Part shown: positions 1-5,196 of the stretch, in pieces
Numbering within the stretch: position 1 is the first letter of the stretch
How the letters are laid out: each line of letters starts with the position of its first letter
DNA from: Candidatus Bathyarchaeota archaeon B26-1
Lineage (GTDB): Archaea > Thermoproteota > Bathyarchaeia > Bathyarchaeales > B26-1
Direction of reading: 5' to 3'
NCBI GenBank assembly: GCA_001593925.1
Contig: LUCD01000033.1
Location: 12,150 to 17,345 of the forward strand
Length of the DNA: 5,196 bases
The notes under the pieces: model-generated
Told to the model about the DNA's origin: nothing
The model's database searches: none
What the model saw: only the letters and a program-made list of their open reading frames with translations
Position numbers and translations under genes: made by a program

Positions 1-379
1 TGGAGTAGACTCCTTTCTTCCGGCGTGGTAAACCTCGCTTCACCCGCCTTGGCGCTTTGGGTTTCGCTGGTCTCCGCCTTGGAGGGAAGAGGGCGTGTTT
101 GGTCACGTGTATCCAGCTCGAGATTAGGGTTACCATCACGCATGCGGGTATCAAGTGGAGTAGAGGGCTAACCGAAACTGTGAGAGGAGCGTATGGAATC
201 GGGACTCTCAGGTTCAAGGCGAAAGCGTTTCCCTCAAGGAGGCCGTGGACGGTGAAGGCCGATGTTAGGATATACTCCAGAGCGAACACGGCTAGGGAGT
301 AGAGAGCGGCCGCCGGGAGAAGAGCCTTTGAAGTCTGGTTGAAGGCTGGTATGCGCCTGCTCTCTCTTCTGTACGTCAC
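1..379 (-). CDS. Hypothetical two-helix membrane protein with basic tail (C-terminus cut by window edge)
   Basis: I do not recognise this protein. An open frame of 126 codons runs from a GTG at 379 off the left edge, so the C-terminus is missing. GGAG at 387-384 lies 4 bases before the GTG, and the frame is closed upstream by the AsnRS stop codon. Residues about 20-43 (starting LLPAAALYSLAVFALEYI) and 68-92 (with PLLHLIPACVMVTLISSW) are hydrophobic and long enough to span a membrane. The N-terminus (MTYRRESRR) is basic, and residues 101-122 carry 13 Arg/Lys of 22. The positive-inside rule therefore predicts a hairpin with both ends in the cytoplasm. Codon use (ATA, AGG, CTC) matches the neighbours. 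It follows AsnRS by 18 bases on the same strand, so the two are probably one transcript. The Pro/Lys/Arg-rich tail could be a linker to a further domain outside the window or an RNA- or lipid-contacting segment; that is inference. Confidence 0.78.
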   Translation of the reverse strand, partial: MTYRRESRRIPAFNQTSKALLPAAALYSLAVFALEYILTSAFTVHGLLEGNAFALNLRVPIPYAPLTVSVSPLLHLIPACVMVTLISSWIHVTKHALFPPRRRPAKPKAPRRVKRGLPRRKKGVYS

Positions 380-397
380 GGCTCTCCATCCTAAACG

Positions 398-1705
398 TTA
401 TGGGTAAACCCTGTTTATCAGCCTTGGGAAGGCTATGGCGTCCCTTATGTGGTCGAGTCTACATATCCACGAGATCGTCCTTTCAACCCCGAGTCCGAAG
501 CCCGCGTGGGGAACCGAACCGTACCTCCTAAGGTCTATGTACCACTTGTAATCCTCCGGGTTCAAGCCGTTCTCTTTTATGCTCTTCAGAAGCTCGTCTA
601 GGTCGTCTATCCTCTCCCCTCCCCCAGTTATCTCCCCGTACCCTTCAGGAGCCATCAAGTCGACTGAGAGCGTCACCTCTGGACGGTTAGGGTCGGGCTT
701 GTGGTAGAACGCCTTAGCGCTCCTCGGATAATGCGTTATGAAGAAAGGTTTATCAAACTTCAAGGCGAGATGCCTCTCCTCAACCCGGCCGAGGTCCTTA
801 CCCCACTCAAAATCGAAGCCGTCCTCATGGAGAATCTCAACGGCCTCGTCGTACGTCAGCCTCTCGAATGGAGGCTCCACCCTAAGTAGGTCCTTCACGT
901 CCCTCCCCAAATCCCTGAGTTCCCTAGAGGCTTCGGAAGCCAATCTGCGGCATACGTAGCTCAGCAGCTCCTCCTCAACCTTCATCACTTCGTTTAGACC
1001 GCACCAAGGTATCTCAACCTCCAGATGCCAGTACTCCGTTAAGTGGCGTCTGGTCCTCGACTTCTCAGCCCTGAAGGATGGCGCAACCGTGTATATCTTG
1101 CCCAGACTGGCTATGGCGGCCTCCGCGTAGAGCTGCCAACTCTGGGTTAAGTACGCCTCCCTATCGAAGTACTTGACGGGGAAGAGCGTTGCTCCCCCCT
1201 CACAAGCGGCCGTTATGAGGATGGGTGAATGGAACTCGGTGTAACCGTTCAGCTTGAACCACTCCCTAGCCGCCTCCAAAAACTTAGCCCTGACGCGCAG
1301 TATGTTCTGCATCTTCCGGCTTCTTATCCATAGGTGGCGGTGGTCCAAGAGGAACTCCGGCCCGTGATACTTCTTCGCTATTGGGAATCCCTCCTCAGCC
1401 ATGTGGACGACCTTCAGCTCCTCGACGGCTATCTCGTACCCTCCCGGGGCACGCTCATCTCTCCTAACAGTTCCCGTGAGCTCGATCGAGGACTCTAAGG
1501 TGACATCCTTCGCCAGCTCGAATTGACGCCTGTCAACCTTGTCCCTCTTCATGGTGCACTGGATTATTCCGGTGCCGTCCCTTAGGATGAGGAAGTGTAT
1601 CCCTCCGCTCGACCTCTTGTTGTGAAGCCACCCTCTAACCTTAACCTTCTCTCCTTCAAGCCCTCCGGAGAGGATGCGAGAGACCTCCAAGAACGACTCC
1701 GACAT
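398..1705 (-). CDS. asnS: Asparaginyl-tRNA synthetase (class IIb)
   Basis: This cytoplasmic enzyme activates asparagine with ATP and charges tRNA(Asn). The 435-residue length is normal for archaeal AsnRS. Residues about 20-100 form the anticodon-binding OB fold (VKVRGWLHNKRSSGGIHFLI). The class II catalytic domain follows: motif 1 around 148-161 ending in P161, motif 2 at 211-231 (FRAEKSRTRRHLTEYWHLE), and motif 3 at 402-412 (GFGLGVERTIS) with the invariant R409. The motif 2 text and the C-terminal DLRRYGSVPHAGFGLGVER are AsnRS rather than AspRS signatures and closely resemble the Pyrococcus enzyme as I recall it. The OB fold separates it from the shorter archaeal asparagine synthetase A paralogue, which lacks that domain. 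The ATG at 1705 is preceded by GAGG at 1716-1713, seven bases away. The gene diverges from pfkA and is followed by a small membrane protein gene. An AsnRS implies direct Asn-tRNA formation, although an amidotransferase route could also exist elsewhere in the genome. One oddity is W190 in the SWQLYAEA segment, where Ala or Pro is usual. Confidence 0.97.
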   Translation of the reverse strand: MSESFLEVSRILSGGLEGEKVKVRGWLHNKRSSGGIHFLILRDGTGIIQCTMKRDKVDRRQFELAKDVTLESSIELTGTVRRDERAPGGYEIAVEELKVVHMAEEGFPIAKKYHGPEFLLDHRHLWIRSRKMQNILRVRAKFLEAAREWFKLNGYTEFHSPILITAACEGGATLFPVKYFDREAYLTQSWQLYAEAAIASLGKIYTVAPSFRAEKSRTRRHLTEYWHLEVEIPWCGLNEVMKVEEELLSYVCRRLASEASRELRDLGRDVKDLLRVEPPFERLTYDEAVEILHEDGFDFEWGKDLGRVEERHLALKFDKPFFITHYPRSAKAFYHKPDPNRPEVTLSVDLMAPEGYGEITGGGERIDDLDELLKSIKENGLNPEDYKWYIDLRRYGSVPHAGFGLGVERTISWICRLDHIRDAIAFPRLINRVYP

Positions 1706-1710
1706 CTCGG

Positions 1711-1716
1711 ACCCTC
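1711..1716 (-). promoter_or_regulatory. Ribosome binding site of asnS
   Basis: Read on the minus strand this is GAGGGT, five bases before the ATG at 1705. Its GAGG core can pair with the 3' end of archaeal 16S rRNA. It supports the ATG as the start. Confidence 0.5.
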
Positions 1717-1761
1717 ACACGAAGACTTCCCGCAACAAAAAATATCGACTGGAGCCTAATG

Positions 1762-1769
1762 AATATTTT
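1762..1769 (-). promoter_or_regulatory. Possible TATA box for asnS
   Basis: The minus strand reads AAAATATT here, about 60 bases before the AsnRS start, which would give a leader of roughly 30-40 bases. A second AT-rich stretch, GATATTTTTT at 1746-1737, would place transcription start almost at the ribosome binding site. I cannot decide between them. Neither is a strong match to an archaeal TATA consensus. Confidence 0.3.
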
Positions 1770-1797
1770 GAGCAGGTCTAAGCCCGTTTTTGAGGGT

Positions 1798-1817
1798 GGC
1801 TTCCGACGGTCGGAGCC
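1798..1817. repeat. Imperfect inverted repeat, possible operator or hairpin upstream of pfkA
   Basis: GGCT (1798-1801), a bulged T, and CCGA (1803-1806) pair with TCGGAGCC (1810-1817) around a 3-base CGG loop: eight base pairs with one bulge. It ends 18 bases before the pfkA TATA box, a position typical of archaeal activator or repressor sites. A perfect core, CCGA-CGG-TCGG, is included. Function is inferred from position only. As a terminator it is unconvincing, since no T-tract follows on either strand. Confidence 0.4.
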
Positions 1818-1835
1818 GGACTGCACTCTAAACTG

Positions 1836-1844
1836 CTTATAAAA
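1836..1844 (+). promoter_or_regulatory. TATA box of pfkA
   Basis: CTTATAAAA is a good match to an archaeal TATA box, in an otherwise GC-rich region. With the usual 25-27 bases from box centre to start, transcription should begin near 1866-1868. That leaves the AGGAG at 1871-1875 just inside the transcript and gives a leader of about 20 bases to the GTG at 1889. Confidence 0.65.
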
Positions 1845-1869
1845 CTTCTAAGCCCATAAGATTAGCCTG

Positions 1870-1875
1870 TAGGAG
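1870..1875 (+). promoter_or_regulatory. Ribosome binding site that bears on the pfkA start
   Basis: TAGGAG lies only one base before the GTG at 1877, which is too close to serve it. It lies 13 bases before the GTG at 1889, which is long but possible. It therefore favours 1889 over 1877 unless the message is read in a leaderless-like manner. Confidence 0.45.
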
Positions 1876-1888
1876 CGTGTGTCACGCC

Positions 1889-2851
1889 GTGAGGAGGATA
1901 GGCGTCGTAACGGCTGGTGGAGACGCTCCGGGGATGAACGCCGCGATAAGGGCGATAGTCCGGTCAGCCATACATAACGGCTTAGAGGTTATAGGTTTCG
2001 AGAGGGGGTACGCCGGACTGATAAACGACGAGTTCCGCCTCATGGGCCCGAGGGCCGTGAGCGGGATAATCAACCTCGGAGGAACGATCCTAAGGACGAT
2101 CCGATGCGAGGAGATGAAGACCCCGGAAGGTTTAGAGAAGGCCTCGGAGACCCTTAAGAGACACGGGATCGACGGGCTCATAGCCATCGGTGGGGATGGA
2201 ACCTTCAGGGGGGCAAGCGAACTGTACAAGGTCAGCGGAGTCCCCGTGGTCGGTGTTCCGGCGACGATCGACAACGACGTCGCGGGAACAGACACCACTA
2301 TAGGCTTCGACACAGCCGTCAACACGGCTCTCTTCGCCATAGACAGGATAAGGGACACAGCCACGTCCCACGAGAGAATCTTCGTGGTAGAGGTTATGGG
2401 CCGAAGGAGAGGATTCTTAGCCTTAGAGGTCGGGCTCGCCGAGGGAGCTGAGATCATACTCGTCCCGGAGATAAAGTTCAGGATAGAAGACGTCTGCAGA
2501 AAACTTAAGAAGGCGAAAAGCGAGGGAAAGACGTCCGAGATCATAGTTATGGCCGAGGGAGCCGGGGACTCCAGAGCCATAGTCTCCAAGATAAGTAAGG
2601 AGACCGGGTATGAAGTCCGCCTAACAGTGCTGGGCCACATCCAGAGAGGAGGATCCCCGACAGCCCGAAGCCGAATCTTAGCATGTGAGTTCGGAAGCAA
2701 AGCCGTGGACCTCCTCCTCGAAGGAGCCAAGAAAAGGATGGTAGGGATCGAGGGAAAGAGAATAGTCTCAGTGGACCTCGACTACTCCTGGAAGGAGCAG
2801 AAAGAGCTCGACATGAGGCTCTATAGGCTCGCGGAGGTCCTCTCAGCCTAA
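1889..2851 (+). CDS. pfkA: 6-phosphofructokinase, PfkA family, predicted ATP-dependent
   Basis: It phosphorylates fructose 6-phosphate to fructose 1,6-bisphosphate, the committing step of glycolysis, in the cytoplasm. I chose the GTG at 1889, giving 320 residues. A GTG at 1877 would add only MCHA and is badly spaced from AGGAG. With this start the N-terminal residue numbers match E. coli PfkA. Visible motifs are GGDAPGMNAA at 10-19, GGDGT at 101-105, TIDND at 126-130 with catalytic D128, VEVMGR ending at R172, E223, and GHIQRGGSP at 249-257 with H250 and R253. The residue equivalent to E. coli 104 is Gly, the ATP signature; pyrophosphate enzymes have Asp. The residue equivalent to 124 is Ala (A125), neither the Gly of E. 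coli nor the Lys of pyrophosphate forms. As I recall it, the Thermotoga ATP-PFK shares PATIDND. Effector-site R21, R25 and R72 are kept, but R54 is replaced by Pro, so allostery may differ. Its end overlaps the convergent debranching gene. Confidence 0.96.
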   Translation: MRRIGVVTAGGDAPGMNAAIRAIVRSAIHNGLEVIGFERGYAGLINDEFRLMGPRAVSGIINLGGTILRTIRCEEMKTPEGLEKASETLKRHGIDGLIAIGGDGTFRGASELYKVSGVPVVGVPATIDNDVAGTDTTIGFDTAVNTALFAIDRIRDTATSHERIFVVEVMGRRRGFLALEVGLAEGAEIILVPEIKFRIEDVCRKLKKAKSEGKTSEIIVMAEGAGDSRAIVSKISKETGYEVRLTVLGHIQRGGSPTARSRILACEFGSKAVDLLLEGAKKRMVGIEGKRIVSVDLDYSWKEQKELDMRLYRLAEVLSA

Positions 2852-4998
2852 CCGAGAAGCTCACGTTCGAAGGGAGGCCTCACGTAGAGGACATCCTCCA
2901 GTAGGGCCCTCAGAGGCTCCGCCACGCTCCAAGCCTGGGAGATGCAGCCCCGCGGCGTGTGGGGAGGGTCCCCGTCGAATATCTCGCTGAAGGAGCCTAG
3001 CCCAGCCCTTAAAGGCTCGTCCACGAGGAGCGGCCTGAAGAAGGCCTCAGCCGCGAACCTCCTCCACTTTTCTCCGTAACCCTTCACCTTTAGGAAGGCC
3101 GTGACGAAGGGTCCGATAAGCCAAGCCCAGACCGTTCCGTTGTGGTAAGCCCTGTCTCTCTGAGCCCAGCCTCCCACGTAACGCCCAACGTATCTCGGGT
3201 CGCTCCTATCTAGGGTTCTTAAGCCGTATGTTGCCCAGAGCCTCCTCCAGACGACCTCGACAACCCTGACCGCCCTCGACCCTCCGAGTAGGGGAAAGTC
3301 CAAGGAGACTGCGAATATCTGGTTCGGCCTCAAAGACGGGTCTCCACGTTCACCCTCAACCACGTCGAAGAGGTATCCGCCCTCGGAGTTCCAGAACTTC
3401 GCGTTGAAGCTCTCCTTGGCCTTAACCGCCATCCAGTGATAGTTTGAGGCGTCCCTCTGATAACCGAACTTACACGCCAAGAACTCCATTATCCTCAAGG
3501 CGTTATACCATAAAGCCTCAACCTCAACCGCCTTCCCACTCCTAGGCGTAACCGGAACCCCGCCAACAACCACATCCATCCACGTCAGTTGGGGTCCATG
3601 CTTGAGTAGGCAGTCACCGTCCATACGGATCCCAAACCTTGTTCCCTCGATATAAGAGTCAATTATGGACTTCATGGTTCCCCAAAGCCTCCGAGAGACA
3701 AACCCGAAATCACCGGTATACTTCAAATATTGGAAGACGGCGTTTACGAACCATAGAGAAGAGTCCACAGAGTTGTATGAAGGCTGAACATCAGCCTTAA
3801 AGGGTCTCTCGGGGATGCAGTTCGGTATGAGCCCATCCCTACAGTATAGGCTCATGGTCTCGAGGATCTCAGCTGCATCCCCAAACCTCCCAGTTACTAG
3901 GGTCAAGCCTGGAAGGGAGATCAAGGCGTCCCGTCCCCAAAGGCCGAACCAGTGATAACCAGCGATGACGCTGAGCCCCTTAGGTCTGTCAGTCTCAACT
4001 ATGAAGGAGCCAGCTGAACCCAGCAGCCAAGCGACCTCATCTTTGAGCCACCTGAACCCTTCAGGGGCCGCCTCAGAGACCTTACGGAGGGGCCTTCGAA
4101 TGGAGGCTCTAACGCGGTCCTCGTCGCCCTCAAGGAGCCTCTCAACACGATCACGGTCCAATCTCTCCAAGCCGTCTGGAGGTTCACATCCATCCTTCCA
4201 AGCCGACGCAACCAAGTGGAGGCTCCCAGACCCTTCGGGTTCAACCCTAAACCTAAATGATCCTGGGCTGTAATTGTCGTCTAGGCACTCCTCACCCCTG
4301 AACCCGTCGGCCCTAAGGTAGATCCTCCTAATCCAGAACCCGCCTCTAGGGTCAGGTATATACTCTCCACTCGTCGAGTAGAGCATCAGCCTGTATGGAT
4401 AGTTGGGTTCGCTTAGGATGAAGCCTCCACCACTTAAGGGGTCAACCCTGAAGCTCAAGGGACTCCTCTCCACATCGGTAACCTCGTAGATGTGGCGCAT
4501 AACAACCAGGGGTCTCACCCTAAACTCAACGGCCTCCCGAAGGGTGTTCAAAACCCAATAAGAGGAGACGACCATGTTCTTCCCGTATGGCATCGCAACC
4601 CTCTTAGCCACATAGACCCCGCCAGCCTCATACCTAAATGTTGGATATGGATCTAGGGAGAACCCAACCATGAACCTGTAGCCTTCCGGGTGAAACAAGC
4701 CTCTAAACTCGTTCGAGCCTAGACCGTAGGTTCGTTCCTCACAATCCCCCTCAGGATCAACCCGTACCTCCTCGTCGAGTTTAGAGAGAACCACATACCT
4801 CCTGGATGGAGGCTCAAAGGAAGCTACGAGCAAGCCGTGATACTTCCTAGTGTTCACACCTATAACCGTCGAGGAGGAGTATCCGCCAAGCCCGTTTACC
4901 ACTATCCATTCTAGGCTCAAAGCCTTGTCAAGGTCTGAGAGGACTCTGGGCCCAACCTCGATGCGGGGATGTTCTACGTCTTCCAGATGTTCCACCAA
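2848..4998 (-). CDS. Glycogen debranching enzyme (amylo-alpha-1,6-glucosidase type)
   Basis: It is predicted to hydrolyse alpha-1,6 branch glucosyl units of glycogen in the cytoplasm, alongside phosphorylase or amylases. The 716 residues are typical of the archaeal/bacterial family. The N-terminal beta-rich domain (about 25-290) starts with LEWIVVNGLGGYSSSTVIG and RKYHGLL. The catalytic (alpha/alpha)6 domain (about 315-700) shows GYHWFGLWGRDALISLPGL at 347-365, LTWMDVVVGG at 471-480, VEVEALWYNAL at 491-501, RPNQIFAVSL at 557-566, YHNGTVWAWLIGPF at 618-631 and SEIFDGDPPHTPRGC at 671-685, all family signatures. W354-G-R-D357 lies in the active-site barrel; I do not assign the catalytic acid/base with certainty. 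No signal peptide is seen, which fits intracellular glycogen. The start is TTG at 4998 or GTG at 4995. Neither has a clear ribosome binding site, and a TATA-like box lies about 30 bases upstream. The stop codon overlaps that of pfkA. Neither frameshift nor truncation is seen. Confidence 0.96.
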   Translation of the reverse strand: MVEHLEDVEHPRIEVGPRVLSDLDKALSLEWIVVNGLGGYSSSTVIGVNTRKYHGLLVASFEPPSRRYVVLSKLDEEVRVDPEGDCEERTYGLGSNEFRGLFHPEGYRFMVGFSLDPYPTFRYEAGGVYVAKRVAMPYGKNMVVSSYWVLNTLREAVEFRVRPLVVMRHIYEVTDVERSPLSFRVDPLSGGGFILSEPNYPYRLMLYSTSGEYIPDPRGGFWIRRIYLRADGFRGEECLDDNYSPGSFRFRVEPEGSGSLHLVASAWKDGCEPPDGLERLDRDRVERLLEGDEDRVRASIRRPLRKVSEAAPEGFRWLKDEVAWLLGSAGSFIVETDRPKGLSVIAGYHWFGLWGRDALISLPGLTLVTGRFGDAAEILETMSLYCRDGLIPNCIPERPFKADVQPSYNSVDSSLWFVNAVFQYLKYTGDFGFVSRRLWGTMKSIIDSYIEGTRFGIRMDGDCLLKHGPQLTWMDVVVGGVPVTPRSGKAVEVEALWYNALRIMEFLACKFGYQRDASNYHWMAVKAKESFNAKFWNSEGGYLFDVVEGERGDPSLRPNQIFAVSLDFPLLGGSRAVRVVEVVWRRLWATYGLRTLDRSDPRYVGRYVGGWAQRDRAYHNGTVWAWLIGPFVTAFLKVKGYGEKWRRFAAEAFFRPLLVDEPLRAGLGSFSEIFDGDPPHTPRGCISQAWSVAEPLRALLEDVLYVRPPFERELLG

Positions 4999-5027
4999 CC
5001 GGTTCTTCGGGAGGCCCGGACGCCCCC

Positions 5028-5040
5028 TTTAAAGTTTTCC
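5028..5040 (-). promoter_or_regulatory. Possible BRE and TATA box of the debranching gene
   Basis: The minus strand reads GGAAAAC then TTTAAA, that is, a purine-rich BRE-like stretch and a TATA-like core. Transcription start is expected near 5004, only 6-9 bases before the TTG/GTG start, so the message would be nearly leaderless. This agrees with the lack of a ribosome binding site. The core overlaps the TAA stop of the upstream gene. The alternative is that the motif is simply the end of that gene and the two are co-transcribed. Confidence 0.45.
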
Positions 5041-5196
5041 CTCTCTCATCGCCTTCTTGAGACGTTCGCTCGCTCCTTCAGGCAGTATGAAGCCGACGAG
5101 ACCCTTCTTGGAGAGGTTGTTGAGGTAAGAGCCTAGAGAGACCTCGGCTTCGACGGGCATTATCTTGAACCTCTTCTGGAGGATCTCTGAAATCTC
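5029..5196 (-). CDS. C-terminal end of an unidentified protein, possible winged-helix domain (start outside window)
   Basis: An open frame enters from the right edge and gives 55 residues before TAA at 5031-5029. Two amphipathic stretches, EISEILQKRF and a second helix ending YLNNLSKKGLV, are followed by a short hydrophobic strand (GFIL) and a basic final helix (ASERLKKAMREG). This order resembles the recognition helix and wing of a winged helix-turn-helix domain, where 'KKGLV' commonly precedes the wing. That reading is inference from pattern only; I do not recognise the family. Codon use is like the neighbours. The debranching gene starts 30 bases downstream on the same strand, so the two could form an operon, and this protein could be a regulator of it or an unrelated enzyme tail. 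Confidence 0.8.
   Translation of the reverse strand, partial: EISEILQKRFKIMPVEAEVSLGSYLNNLSKKGLVGFILPEGASERLKKAMREGKL

Noticed and set aside
57..302. 81-codon plus-strand open frame at the left end
   Set aside because: It is antisense to the membrane protein frame (379 to 1, minus), which has a ribosome binding site, hydrophobic helices and normal codon use. The plus-strand product looks random and has no start signal.
387..389. ATG at 389 as the start of the gene behind AsnRS
   Set aside because: The frame beginning there closes after about 50 codons and gives a non-hydrophobic product. The GTG at 379 opens the long hydrophobic frame.
1781..1817. T-run (GTTTTTG) plus the inverted repeat as a terminator or small RNA
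   Set aside because: The T-run precedes the hairpin on the plus strand. On the minus strand it becomes an A-run, so neither orientation gives a hairpin followed by U's.
1882..2730. Long open frame (282 codons) on the minus strand, antisense to pfkA
   Set aside because: It lies wholly within pfkA, whose motifs are unmistakable. Its translation is Ser/Pro/Arg-rich low-complexity text with no recognisable motif, as expected for a shadow frame of GC-rich coding DNA.
3965..4273. Plus-strand open frame of 102 codons, and the minus-strand frame at 3999-4244, inside the debranching gene
   Set aside because: Both are shadow frames within a continuous family-wide conserved gene. Their products are Ser/Arg/Pro-rich without motifs.
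1..5196. CRISPR array, tRNA, rRNA, insertion sequence or toxin-antitoxin pair
   Set aside because: I saw no spaced direct repeats, no tRNA cloverleaf, no transposase motifs or terminal inverted repeats, and no small gene pairs. The intergenic space is under 200 bases in total per gap.

Overview
The window looks like archaeal chromosome, probably from a thermophilic or deep-branching lineage of the Thermoproteota (TACK) type. That placement is an inference. It rests on an asparaginyl-tRNA synthetase of the Pyrococcus kind, an archaeal/bacterial-style single-chain glycogen debranching enzyme, TATA-like boxes at archaeal spacing ahead of two genes, GTG and TTG starts, and heavy use of AGG/AGA and ATA codons in all genes. 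No rRNA, tRNA, CRISPR array, insertion sequence or phage gene is visible. The DNA is almost fully coding.

Layout from left to right: (1) positions 1-379, minus strand: the first 126 codons of a two-helix membrane protein with a very basic tail, running off the left edge. (2) 398-1705, minus strand: asparaginyl-tRNA synthetase, 18 bases upstream of the membrane protein and probably co-transcribed with it. (3) 1706-1888: a divergent intergenic region with a clear TATA box and an imperfect inverted repeat in front of the rightward gene. (4) 1889-2851, plus strand: a PfkA-type 6-phosphofructokinase whose nucleotide-site signature predicts ATP use. (5) 2848-4998, minus strand: a glycogen debranching enzyme (amylo-alpha-1,6-glucosidase type), tail to tail with pfkA and sharing 4 bases at the stop codons. 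(6) 5029-5196, minus strand: the last 55 codons of another gene, possibly ending in a winged-helix fold, 30 bases upstream of the debranching gene.

The two carbohydrate genes fit one pathway. The debranching enzyme opens alpha-1,6 branches of glycogen, which releases glucose and makes linear chains accessible, and PfkA commits fructose 6-phosphate to glycolysis. AsnRS gives direct Asn-tRNA(Asn) charging and is unrelated to sugar metabolism. I found no convincing new defence, mobile or RNA system. The points most worth a second look are the bacterial-type PFK in an archaeal setting with its own operator-like repeat, the unrecognised membrane protein behind AsnRS, and the near-leaderless TTG/GTG start of the debranching gene, whose apparent promoter overlaps the preceding stop codon.
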